Assembly: GCA_958296095.1 (NCBI GenBank)
Contig: OY282434.1
Coordinates: 1,332,001 to 1,396,000 of the forward strand
DNA from: an uncultured Oligoflexales bacterium
GTDB taxonomy: Bacteria > Bdellovibrionota_B > Oligoflexia > Oligoflexales > JAPPIL01
Direction of reading: 5' to 3'
DNA: 64,000 bases
In this document: positions 35,822-43,839 of the stretch, piece by piece
How positions within the stretch are numbered: position 1 is the stretch's first letter
Layout: each line of letters opens with the position of its first letter
Made by a program: the position numbers and the translations under genes
Notes under the pieces: model-generated
The model's database searches: none
What the model was told of the DNA's origin: nothing
The model's input: only the letters and a program-made list of their open reading frames with translations

Positions 35822-36054
35822 CCGTGCTGCGCTACGCTGCGCTGCGCGCTACGCTACGCGCTGCGCGGCTTTCTGTATCGCTCGCTTCCTAGCTCATCGC
35901 TACGCGGCTCTTTGTAACGCTCGCCTTACGAGACTGTTTGCCGCTTTCTCGCTCCCTCGCTGCATGTCCTCAGACCTCTCGTTATTGCGTTCAGGTTTGC
36001 CTGCCAGCCCCTCTGCCTGCTTCCAAGTCTCTCGGCTATTACGTTCATGCTTGC

Positions 36055-36222
36055 CTACCGAGAGCTACATGAACGGCGAGGTGAGACCGTGCGAAAACGA
36101 CCGCAGATATTGCCAATACTGCAACCAGATTATTTTTTGCATAAGGCATGTGCTTGCACATATTCGTGGGGAGTTTCTCGGTAGGGCTGCGCCTCGCCAA
36201 GACAACGGGGACTTGCGCTAAG
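36055..36222 (+). repeat. element P, copy P17
   Basis: The crossing helix GGCGAGGTG/CGCCTCGCC forms 9 pairs with one G-U. Pairs 4-5 are G-C and A-T here but A-T and C-G in copies P6, P12 and P19, a two-position compensatory change. Confidence 0.88.
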
Positions 36223-36294
36223 GAAGGTCTTTGCCTCTCGTTATTGCGTTCAAGCTTGCTCCCAAACCTCTCGGCTGTTGCCACACCTCTTGCC

Positions 36295-36506
36295 CACCGA
36301 GAGCTTCATGAACGGCACGGCAAGACCGTACGCTGCGCTACGGCTTTTTTGTATCGCTCGCTTGCTAGCTCGCTCTTTGTTCTCAGGCCCCTCGCGATTG
36401 CGTTCAGGTTTGCCCCCAAGCCTCCCTGCATGTGCTTGCCACCTATCTCAGGGGAGAGTTTCTCGGTAGGTCTGCTCCGTGCCAAGACAACGGAGGCACG
36501 GGCTAA
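36295..36506 (+). repeat. element P with its middle replaced by module H/C
   Basis: The head carries GGCACGGCA and CCGTACG and is followed by module H and module C. The element resumes at GCATGTGCTTGCC and ends with TCTCGGTAG and CTCCGTGCC. Confidence 0.75.
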
Positions 36507-36665
36507 GAAGGGTCTTTGCCTCTCGTTATTGCGTTCAAGCTTGCCCCTAGCCCCCCTGCCTGCCTTCAGGTCTCTCGCGGTTGCCCCCACCTCTTGCCTA
36601 CCGAGGGCTTTATGAAGGGCAGGTCTGCCAGGAAGGTCAGCTTCTCTAGGCTGGTAGTCACGGTA

Positions 36666-36719
36666 TCCTCCGTCAGTTGTTCGGCTGACCTGTGTAGCCC
36701 AAGTGGGGGCGGGAGGCAA
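36666..36719 (+). repeat. 54-bp structured repeat upstream of the HigB-HigA operon
   Basis: Second copy of the repeat at 32326-32378, identical except for one extra G in the GTGGGGGCGGG part. It is followed after 2 bp by an intrinsic-terminator-like hairpin. Confidence 0.85.
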
Positions 36720-36721
36720 AC

Positions 36722-36743
36722 GGGGCTGGTGTCAGCCCCTTTT
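36722..36743 (+). terminator. intrinsic terminator or attenuator upstream of higB
   Basis: GGGGCTG (36722-36728), a GTGT loop, CAGCCCC (36733-36739) and TTTT form a 7-bp perfect G+C stem with a short T-run. It lies about 130 bp upstream of the toxin start and just after the 54-bp repeat. It could end upstream transcripts or a short leader RNA. Confidence 0.65.
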
Positions 36744-36871
36744 CTGAGGTTGTATTTAGCACCAGCAATATCAATGGTTGCAATTGGTTTATCACTTACT
36801 GCTAATGCGCCACTTGTGCAATTCCGATGAGAAGGAAGCAGAAAGGCTTTGTGAGGCAGTAGGAGCAAAGA

Positions 36872-37309
36872 GTGTGTGGTATGCCTGCGCTTAGGTTTGA
36901 CATAACCAAATACCCCGGATACGTTGCCCCTCTCCTCTACTGGAGATGGGTTGTGTTCACCTGTTTGGATAGTGGTCTATTGGCGCAGTTCTTTCGCCTC
37001 CAGCACCCACAGGGTTACCCGAACCCGCACAAAGGCGTTTTGGCGACACTTGAGGCTAATAGTTGGTATGAGGATCGCGACAAAATGGTCCGCGTTGAGT
37101 TGCTGAGAAAGATCAAAAGAGTGGCTAAGGGGACTCTGGGGAATGTGGCCTTAGTTGGCAAGGGGGTTTGGGAGATAAAATACAAAAAATATAGGCTCTA
37201 CTACTGTGAAAAAGACAAAGATATTATACTATTACTTGGTGGTGACAAGAATCGCCAAAGTAAAGACATCAATCGCGCCAAGGAGGCGAGGAAGCATCAT
37301 GTCAAGTGA
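36872..37309 (+). CDS. HigB/RelE-superfamily toxin (addiction-module killer type)
   Basis: 145 residues. The C-terminal core VWEIKYKKYRLYYCEKDKDIILLLGGDKNRQSKDINRAKEARKH fits the HigB-like killer proteins (TIGR02683/Gp49-like), ribosome-associated mRNA endonucleases. The N-terminal half, with several aromatic residues and LEANSWYEDRDKMVRVELLRKIKRV, is longer than in the roughly 100-residue relatives. The start is GTG with AGGAG 6 bases upstream; ATG 36881 is the alternative. The 3' end overlaps the antitoxin start by 11 bases. Confidence 0.82.
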   Translation: MCGMPALRFDITKYPGYVAPLLYWRWVVFTCLDSGLLAQFFRLQHPQGYPNPHKGVLATLEANSWYEDRDKMVRVELLRKIKRVAKGTLGNVALVGKGVWEIKYKKYRLYYCEKDKDIILLLGGDKNRQSKDINRAKEARKHHVK

Positions 37310-37790
37310 TTTGATACCGTTCGCTAACACTGTCGCCAAAGACATGAAAGATCAGGAGTTCGCTAGGGAATTTTTTCTGGGCGAGCGCGCCGAATGCAGA
37401 GGCAGTATTCAGATGGCGCTTAGGTCCACAGTAGAACTGATGGATCTAGATTGGTTTGCCTCAGAGGTGGGGTTTTCCGGGGAAAGGGTTGTTTCCTTTC
37501 TCGAAGGTGATGATCTTGATGATGACGAGCTTGTCGACTGTCTTAAGCTTTTAGGATTGCAAGGAGTCTCTGACAAACAACTGGCTGAATTTAAACATCT
37601 TTCTCCAGAAGACTGGAAAAAATTCAAGGAAAACATTGTGTCTATTCCAAATTATCAAGCTCCTCATCCCCAGCAGAGCGCCCAGGTAACGGGGGAAATA
37701 TCCTCCATGCCCATGTATAGGCGCGCTGATTTACCTCAACCACTGCCGAAGGTGGCAGCGTCAGCTTCAGGATGGAAATCCAATGTCTAA
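37299..37790 (+). CDS. HigA-like HTH antitoxin
   Basis: 163 residues. DQEFAREFFLGERAECRGSIQMALRSTVELMDLDWFASEVGFSGERVVSFLEGDDLDDDELVDCLKLLGLQ matches the architecture of the antidote that pairs with TIGR02683 killers: an N-terminal helix that contacts toxin, then an HTH. An added C-terminal tail (about 95-163) is Pro/Ser-rich and probably disordered, a possible protease-sensitive handle. The ATG lies inside the toxin gene end. The end overlaps the following Clp-fold protease gene by 8 bases. Confidence 0.8.
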   Translation: MSSDLIPFANTVAKDMKDQEFAREFFLGERAECRGSIQMALRSTVELMDLDWFASEVGFSGERVVSFLEGDDLDDDELVDCLKLLGLQGVSDKQLAEFKHLSPEDWKKFKENIVSIPNYQAPHPQQSAQVTGEISSMPMYRRADLPQPLPKVAASASGWKSNV

Positions 37791-38703
37791 TCTCATTACC
37801 GAGGAGATACTTGGTCGGCTGAAAGGGACAGCGATGTCAGCCAAGAAGCTAAGCGTTGCAAGCAATACTATCCGTATGGAGTATATCAAGAAATTTAGCG
37901 AACTACGCAACAATCGAGAGGTGATGGTCTACTATTCTGGGTGGACACAACGCCCTAATACTAATGTCCCCTTCGACATGGATGAAATCGATCTCCACCA
38001 ATTGATAGAAGCGTGCCGTGGTCTAGACGGAAAACGGGGCTTAGATTTCTTTATACGCACTCCTGGCGGGGAGATTGGGGTAGCTGAAAAATTGGTTACA
38101 ACGCTGGAAGACAAGTTTGGATCGGACATCGAAGTATTCGTCCCTCATGTTGCGATGTCGGCCGGTACTCTGATTGCCTGCGCTTCAAAGCAAATCCATA
38201 TGTGTGAAGGGGCGAGCCTGGGAGGGATAGACCCCCTTATCAACACCAGCCGAACCGGGCTACCCGTATCGGCCAGAACGGTAATCGAAGAGTTCGAAAT
38301 GGCCACTGACTCGTCTCAATCCGACCCTACAAGAGCACGTATCTGGCAGATGAGAATCGGATCGTATCATCCTGGTCTCATTCCTCGGAGTAAAAACGCT
38401 ATTCGATGGGCTGAGCAACTAGCGACCACATGGCTAGGAAAGTTTATGTTCGCTGGTGACGACGATGCCAAAGAACGCTCTCGAAAAGTGTGCGAAGCAC
38501 TGTTGGATAACGTCGACCATTCCCATCGTATCGGCAAAGACGAAGCTAGGGACATTGGGCTCAAGGTGGCAACCGACGGCCCTAAACTATCGCAAATGAT
38601 CACAGACCTCGGAGATGCATGTTCAGCATCATTTAACTTATGCCAGCGCACACATTCCCTGATAAATACCAGCTCAGGATATTGTCTAGAGAAAACCATA
38701 TAG
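37783..38703 (+). CDS. SDH/SppA-type Clp-fold serine protease, third gene of the toxin-antitoxin operon
   Basis: 306 residues resembling the serine dehydrogenase proteinase (SDH, ClpP/crotonase-fold) family. LDFFIRTPGGEIGVAEKLV (TPGG 93-96) is the oxyanion-loop strand, HVAMSAGTLIACASKQIHM holds the likely nucleophile S126, and CEGASLGGIDP follows. No signal peptide or transmembrane segment, so it is cytosolic. It starts 8 bp inside the antitoxin gene, so all three genes are translationally coupled. A protease tied to an antitoxin suggests a role in antitoxin turnover or in defence (inference). The C-terminus runs to island R8. Confidence 0.8.
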   Translation: MSNLITEEILGRLKGTAMSAKKLSVASNTIRMEYIKKFSELRNNREVMVYYSGWTQRPNTNVPFDMDEIDLHQLIEACRGLDGKRGLDFFIRTPGGEIGVAEKLVTTLEDKFGSDIEVFVPHVAMSAGTLIACASKQIHMCEGASLGGIDPLINTSRTGLPVSARTVIEEFEMATDSSQSDPTRARIWQMRIGSYHPGLIPRSKNAIRWAEQLATTWLGKFMFAGDDDAKERSRKVCEALLDNVDHSHRIGKDEARDIGLKVATDGPKLSQMITDLGDACSASFNLCQRTHSLINTSSGYCLEKTI

Positions 38704-38965
38704 GATGGCTAGCTCATCGCTACGCGCTGCTTTTTGTCCCGCTCGCTCTACGAGGCTCTTTGTATCGCTCGCTTCCTAGCTCATCGCTGCGCGATGCTTT
38801 TTGTAACGCTCGCTTGCTAGCTCGCTTCGCTCGCTACGCGGCTTTTTTGTAACGCTCGCTTCCTAGCTCGCTCTTTGTTCTCAGGCCCCTCGCGATTGCG
38901 TTCAGGTTTGCCTGCCAGCCCCTCTGCCTGCTTCCAAGTCTCTCGGCTGTTACGTTCATGCTTGC

Positions 38966-39137
38966 CCACCGAGATCTCCATGAACGGCACGGTGAGGCCG
39001 TACGAAAACTCGCACCACAAATACTGCCAATACTGTCGTTAGATTATTTTTTGCACAAGGTATGTGCCACACCTATCTCAAGGGCGAGTTTCTCGGTAGG
39101 GCTGCACCGTGCCAAGACAACGGAGATTTGTGATAAG
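38966..39137 (+). repeat. element P, copy P19
   Basis: The crossing helix GGCACGGTG/CACCGTGCC is perfect over 9 bp. Pairs 8-9 are T-A and G-C, against C-G and A-T in copy P12. Confidence 0.88.
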
Positions 39138-39264
39138 TAGTGTCTGTGCTCGTGTCGCTCTTTGCCATCAGATCTCTCGCAGTTGCGTTGAGACTCGTCC
39201 TCAGATCTCTCGCAGTTGCGTTGAGACTCGTCATCAGACCTCTCGTTATTGCGTTCAAGCTTGC

Positions 39265-39434
39265 CCACCGAGAGCCACATGAACGGCGCGGCAAGACCGT
39301 GCGAAAACTCGACCACAGATACTGCCATATTGTTGTCAGATTATGCTTTTAGATAAAGCATGTGTTTATACATGTTCAGGTCGAGTTTCTCGGCAGGGCT
39401 GTGCCGTGCCAAGATAACGGGGACTTGTGCTAAG
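39265..39434 (+). repeat. element P, copy P20
   Basis: The crossing helix is GGCGCGGCA/TGCCGTGCC (one G-U pair), with the inner helix AAACTCGACC/GGTCGAGTTT and hairpin ATGCTTT/AAAGCAT. Its 3' part is nearly identical to copy P6, 14 kb away. Confidence 0.88.
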
Positions 39435-39481
39435 TGGTGTCCTTGCTCCCAAGCCTTCTTGCGGTTGCCCCCACCTCTTGC

Positions 39482-39693
39482 CTACCGAGATCTCCATGAA
39501 CGGCACGGTGAGGCCGTACGCTGCGCTACGGCTCTTTGTATCGCTCGCTTTCTAGCTCGCTCTTTGTTCTCAGGCCCCTCGCGATTGCGTTCAGGTTTGC
39601 CCCCAAGCCTCCCTGCATGTGCTTGCACCTATCTCAGGGGAGAGTTTCTCGGTAGGGCTGCGCCTCGCCAAGACAACGGAGACTTGTGCTAAA
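39482..39693 (+). repeat. element P with its middle replaced by module H/C
   Basis: The head carries GGCACGGTG and CCGTACG, then module H and module C. The element resumes at GCATGTGCTTGCAC and ends TCTCGGTAG with CGCCTCGCC. Confidence 0.75.
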
Positions 39694-39958
39694 TAAGGTC
39701 TTTGCCCCCTCGCTCTTTGCCATTAGACCTCTTGCCTACCGAGAGCTCCATGAACGGCAGGGAGAGACCGTTCGCTGCGCTGCGCCGTGGCGCGCTACGC
39801 GCTACGCGCTGCGCTACGCTGCTTTTTTGTAACGCTCGCTTCCTAGCTCGCTGCTTATCCTCTAGTCTCTCTGCATCCTCTCTCTGCTTGTTCTCAGACC
39901 TCTCGTTATTGCGTTTGGGCTCGTCACCAGACTTCTTGCGGTTACGTTCATGCTTGCC

Positions 39959-40127
39959 CACCGAGAGCCACATGAACGGCACGGCGAGACCGTGCGAAAA
40001 CGACCGCAGATATTGCCAATACTGCAACCAGTTTATTTTTTCGCACAGGGCATGTGCTTATACATATTCGTGGGGAGTTTCTCGGTAGGTCTGCGCCGTG
40101 CCAAGATAACGGGGGAACGGGCTAAGG
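39959..40127 (+). repeat. element P, copy P23
   Basis: The crossing helix GGCACGGCG/CGCCGTGCC is perfect over 9 bp; pair 9 is G-C here and A-T in copy P12. Confidence 0.88.
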
Positions 40128-40222
40128 TGCTCCACTGCTCCCTGCCAAGACAACGGAGCTACGCACGACTCTTTGTATCGCTCGCTTCCTAGCTCGCTCC
40201 TTGCCTCATATCTCCCTGTATT

Positions 40223-40252
40223 GCGTTGAGGCTTGCCCCCAAGCCTCAACGC
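40223..40252. repeat. perfect hairpin in island R8
   Basis: GCGTTGAGGCTTG, a CCCC loop and CAAGCCTCAACGC form a 13-bp perfect stem. Half of it matches module C, so it looks like two module C units joined head to head. No T-run follows. Confidence 0.8.
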
Positions 40253-40327
40253 ATGTCATCAGACCTCTCGCTCTTGCGTTTCAGACCCCTCGCTCCCTTG
40301 CCCGCAAGCCTCTCTGCTTGTCGCGGG

Positions 40328-41731
40328 CTAGCTACCTGTTGCCCGGCTGCGCTGCAAGCCACCATCGCGAATCATCCAACTGCGCTGACCGTGCAAGATT
40401 TGGCGAGCAATGCGACCGCGGGAGTCGTATTTTGACAGTCCTCCATCGAAATACACATCGCGTTCGGTTGCCGTTTCTACCAAGCGAATCAACAGGGCGC
40501 TGTACAGATCGGTCGGCAGTTTCACCCGGTAAAACATCTTGTACATCGACGCGACACCAGCAAAATTCCAGCGAGTCATGTCTGGCTGCGCTACTTTCGC
40601 ATTGTAGAACATCTGCTCCATGTTGACGACACGAGCAACGTTCCAACGACTGACATCGGGGTTAGCCACCTGCGCTTTGTAGAACAGACGTTCCATGTTT
40701 GTCACCTGCGCGACATCCCAGCGACTGACATCGGGATTCGCATGCTGCGTGTCTTTAAACATGCTGCGCATCGTCGTCACCCGTGCAGTGTCCCAATTGC
40801 TGACATCAGGATTGGCTGCCAACGCACCACTGAACATGGCAGCCATCGTCGTTACCGAGGCAGTATTCCAACTGCTGACCTCAGGATCAGCAAGCTTAGC
40901 CCCACGAAATACCCCCCGCATCGTCGTTACTGAGGCAGTGTTCCAATTGCTGACATTAGGATTAGCTTGCGGTGCGTTGCTGAACATAAAAGCAATGTCA
41001 GTCAGTGCCGCGGTGTTCCAGCGACTGACATCAGGATTAGCTACCAACGCCCCTTCAAACATCGCGGCCGCTCGTGTCACCGATGACGTGTCCCAACTGC
41101 TGACATCAGGATTAGCCACTCGCGCCTGCCGAAACATGCCATCCATCCGCACCAGCGCGGCAGTGTTCCAACCACTGGTATCAGGATCGGCCTGCCCTGT
41201 CTGGCTGAAGGTGAACATCATCTCCGTAACCTTGCTCGTATCCCAGCCGCTAGTATCGGGATCAGCCAGCGGAGTCATGTAGAACATGTAACTCATGTCC
41301 GTCACCGCGCCCGTATCGCCACCACTCACTGTCGTCAGATGGTCACACCCCATGAACGCACCGTAGAAGTTCTTCCAGCCAACCTGACCCAAGTTAGTGA
41401 CCGACAACAGCTGGTCACTGCTGTCAGGATGGCGAAAAAAACTCCACGCCTCCAACAACCCCCTGATAGTTACCGTATAGACACCAGCTGCGGCATACGT
41501 GTGCCGCGCATCAGGATCATCGAAAGCATTGACCTGGGCCGTGTTGCCATCACCCCAATCAACGCTAAAGTCATAGTTATAGCCGTAGGGCAGCGGCAAC
41601 ACCACCTCCAGAGCATCATCTACAACCTGCCACTCAGACACGAACGCGGCGGTGTCAGTCTCAGCCCCTAGTGCCACCCCGCCACTTACTCCCATAACTG
41701 TGCAAATTAACCAGCAAAAACGCCTAAACAT
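40328..41731 (-). CDS. BspA-like (DUF285) surface protein with N-terminal PKD-like domain
   Basis: 467 residues. A signal peptide (about 1-23) is followed by a beta-sandwich domain (about 30-95) with YDFSVDWGDGNTAQVNAF and HTYAAAGVYTVTIRG, the WGDG and TYxxxGxYTVT motifs of PKD-like folds. About ten DUF285 repeats of some 25 residues follow (ANPDVSSWDTSSVTRAAAMF; W-D/N-T and MF are the fixed positions). BspA-type repeats mediate adhesion in host-associated bacteria and are exported. A paralog lies at 50254-51654. The C-terminus lacks an obvious anchor. Confidence 0.88.
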   Translation of the reverse strand: MFRRFCWLICTVMGVSGGVALGAETDTAAFVSEWQVVDDALEVVLPLPYGYNYDFSVDWGDGNTAQVNAFDDPDARHTYAAAGVYTVTIRGLLEAWSFFRHPDSSDQLLSVTNLGQVGWKNFYGAFMGCDHLTTVSGGDTGAVTDMSYMFYMTPLADPDTSGWDTSKVTEMMFTFSQTGQADPDTSGWNTAALVRMDGMFRQARVANPDVSSWDTSSVTRAAAMFEGALVANPDVSRWNTAALTDIAFMFSNAPQANPNVSNWNTASVTTMRGVFRGAKLADPEVSSWNTASVTTMAAMFSGALAANPDVSNWDTARVTTMRSMFKDTQHANPDVSRWDVAQVTNMERLFYKAQVANPDVSRWNVARVVNMEQMFYNAKVAQPDMTRWNFAGVASMYKMFYRVKLPTDLYSALLIRLVETATERDVYFDGGLSKYDSRGRIARQILHGQRSWMIRDGGLQRSRATGS

Positions 41732-42052
41732 CGCGACCTCCTGATATGTCGCCTTGCTCCCGCAAAGGTCAACTAAATTGTGTGAGATTAACCGGTTACA
41801 GCATAACAGAGACTTGCCAAAAGATCAGCAAAAATCAGCTCAGTGCTGTGCCACTCAACGCGCCGCCGCAATACGGCACCCGCTTGCTAGCCGCTCAACT
41901 GTATATATAATCCAGAAAAAATATAGATTTTTGCATAAAAATAAAATTACTTGCTTTAATAATACGTAGAATATGTTAGCATATAAAGAGGTGATGCGGT
42001 TGTCTCACCGCTGGTTCTAGGTGCATCAACCCCAACTTTAGGAAAGCGGAAT
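41732..42052. other. intergenic region between divergent surface-protein genes
   Basis: About 320 bp that must hold both divergent promoters. The right half is A/T-rich (41898-41990), with several TATA-like hexamers but no single convincing -35/-10 pair. The last 60 bp before the plus-strand gene hold the leader described separately. Confidence 0.5.
41990..42031 (+). promoter_or_regulatory. possible structured leader of the lipoprotein pair
   Basis: GGTGATGC (41990-41997) can pair with GCATCAACC (42023-42031) with one bulged A. GCGGT (41996-42000) can instead pair with ACCGC (42007-42011). The two stems share two bases, and a third option pairs GGTT with AACC. Competing stems of this kind can act as an attenuator; no known riboswitch class was recognised. 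Confidence 0.35.
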
Positions 42053-43828
42053 ATGCGCAGTGTAGCCATCTTGTTGTTTTGCATTATCTTTGTCTCCTGC
42101 CTGCCCTTGCAGGTGCTGTTTACGGGCAGTGATGCTAGCAATAGCGATAAAGTGCTTGGTTACAGAGAGCTAGATATCTACTATCAGCTCGCGTTTGAGG
42201 AAAGCATATATAAAAACTACGACGATCTCAGCCAACTGGTCGATCGCACCCAGCTATCGCTCGACCGAGGCAAGCTTACTGCTGAGCAGCAGGCAGAAGT
42301 GCGCCGCTGGCAACATAAACTGCGCAGTTTCCTAGCCTTTGCACTGCTAGCGATGCACAAAGACGCACCTGCTGATATAGCTGGCGATACCCCAGAGGCG
42401 ACTACCCCTCCGCCTGCAACCGAACGCGAACGGGTGCAAGGGCTGGCATATTTAATACTGGACGAGTTGCGCACCGCCGATGTGACGCGCGTCAATCCAG
42501 AACAGTCCAATAGCAGATTTTATCAGCAGATCAAGGCTGGCGAGCATGGTAACGAGAAGCTCAGCCAGCAGGCGAAGGACAATTTTTCTAGAGCATTGAT
42601 AAACGAGTCGTTGGCACTGAACGAGAAGAGTGTGCGAAAATACTATCGCTTGTTCCCTTTCGCCCAGCAACGCTACGCGGCAATCTGCAAAGAAGTAGCC
42701 GCGGCAGATTGCCAACACTTGCAGATGCAGAGCAGCGACGATGATTTTCAGGAGCAGCCATTTGCTAGCGTTGAACAGGTTAGCGCCGAAGTCAACAAGG
42801 CTATCACCGATCTTAACAGCATAATCACCATGCTGACGAAACTCAAAGCCACCAAAGATGTGTTTGTTATCTTCAAAGAAACAGACTTTGACAACGTGCA
42901 CGTGATGAGACTTTACCACGCGCACGAGAGAATCATCTTCAACGCCGCACGACGCGGCATCTTCCCCATTTTTGTCGCACCAACTTTCAGGAAGAAAGCA
43001 GGCAATATTTACCTCAAACAAAAGGGCGGTCTTGATATTTTGCAGCGACTAGGGCTACAGAAGGACCGTGCACATGCAGCCGGTGAAATAAAACATAAGC
43101 TGTTGACGGAGGCTAGCCATGCCGTAGTTGAGCAATCGATCACCGAAATGCAGCGCGCCACCATCAAGAGCTGGGTCACGTGGCGCGAACTGAAAAGCAA
43201 CAACAAAACATTCTCGGATAAAGATCTCTATCAACAGAGTATCGCCAACGAGATTGCAACGGCACAGGTAATCATGCAAGAGCCCGTGCATGGCATTGTA
43301 GTCACCAGTCTGCTCAATCGCTTTCAGACTAAGGGCCGCTCCCCCGCTTTAATAAACCTCATCCGCCGTGTGACCGAAATAGCCGAACTAGCTTCGCTGC
43401 CCCTCATATTTGGTGGTTCTGCCGCGCTGGTCGCAATCTTCCCCCCACTGGCAGCTGTCGGTCTGGTGGGCAAGGCAATCGTCGTGGCCACGGCTGCTAA
43501 CTTCGTCTGGGTCGGCTTGGCAGGGGCTGAAACCGCACTGGCGCACAAGCGTTGGCTACAACTCGAACGTGCACTGCTAACAGGCAGTTCGGAGCGTTAT
43601 GAAGATGGCTTAAAACTGCTACGCGAATTTAACAAAGTCCGCCGCGATGCTATCATTTCAGGCACGATTGGCTTGCCGATGAGCGTGCCCTCGCTCAGAT
43701 ACGCCCTCAATCACGTCTATGATGGCGCTAAAGCAACGTCCGTCGATGCGATATCTGGTGTCTTCGCTGGGATAGGTGAATTTAATTATGAGAACAAGTC
43801 AGACCTCGACTTGCACCAGAATAAGTAA
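42053..43828 (+). CDS. lipoprotein, first member of a paralogous pair
   Basis: 591 residues. The lipobox IFVSC gives a lipidated C16. The N-terminal half is helical with acidic amphipathic segments. A central block (about 285-325) has LYHAHERIIFNAARRGIFPIFVAPTFRKKAGNIYLKQKGG, shared with the next gene. Near the C-terminus there are about two hydrophobic segments (LASLPLIFGGSAALVAIFPPLAAVGLVGKAIVVATAANFVWVG) and then RALLTGSSERYEDGLKLLREFNKVRRDAIISGTIGLPMSVPS. So it is a lipid-anchored protein that also enters or spans a membrane. No known family. It lies 11 bp from its paralog, one operon. Confidence 0.75.
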   Translation: MRSVAILLFCIIFVSCLPLQVLFTGSDASNSDKVLGYRELDIYYQLAFEESIYKNYDDLSQLVDRTQLSLDRGKLTAEQQAEVRRWQHKLRSFLAFALLAMHKDAPADIAGDTPEATTPPPATERERVQGLAYLILDELRTADVTRVNPEQSNSRFYQQIKAGEHGNEKLSQQAKDNFSRALINESLALNEKSVRKYYRLFPFAQQRYAAICKEVAAADCQHLQMQSSDDDFQEQPFASVEQVSAEVNKAITDLNSIITMLTKLKATKDVFVIFKETDFDNVHVMRLYHAHERIIFNAARRGIFPIFVAPTFRKKAGNIYLKQKGGLDILQRLGLQKDRAHAAGEIKHKLLTEASHAVVEQSITEMQRATIKSWVTWRELKSNNKTFSDKDLYQQSIANEIATAQVIMQEPVHGIVVTSLLNRFQTKGRSPALINLIRRVTEIAELASLPLIFGGSAALVAIFPPLAAVGLVGKAIVVATAANFVWVGLAGAETALAHKRWLQLERALLTGSSERYEDGLKLLREFNKVRRDAIISGTIGLPMSVPSLRYALNHVYDGAKATSVDAISGVFAGIGEFNYENKSDLDLHQNK

Positions 43829-43839
43829 GGACTGTAACC

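Larger units (their letters stand above)
35822..36665 (+). repeat. repeat island R7
   Basis: About 840 bp. Module H starts at the stop codon of the lipoprotein gene and is unusually G+C-rich (CTGCGCTACGCTGCGCTGCG). Module C, element P copy P17 (36055-36222), a copy with its middle replaced by module H/C (36295-36506), and a decayed head (36599-36620) follow, ending at the 54-bp repeat. No gene supported. Confidence 0.9.
38704..40327 (+). repeat. repeat island R8, the longest (1.6 kb)
   Basis: Module H variants (38710-38870), element P copies P19 (38966-39137), P20 (39265-39434) and P23 (39959-40127), a copy with its middle replaced (39482-39693), a head truncated by module H (39736-39771), two tandem module C units of 36 bp near 39170-39240, and a perfect 13-bp hairpin (40223-40252). 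It ends next to the stop codon of the BspA-like gene. No gene supported. Confidence 0.9.

Noticed and set aside
32326..36719. Integron cassette array with attC sites
   Set aside because: The shared 53-bp repeats lie upstream, not at cassette junctions, lack the GTTRRRY and RYYYAAC core boxes, and no tyrosine integrase is present.
36566..36868. Minus-strand frame of 100 residues across the 54-bp repeat
   Set aside because: Composition looks protein-like, but it covers an island end, a conserved structured repeat and the higB leader, and has no ribosome binding site.
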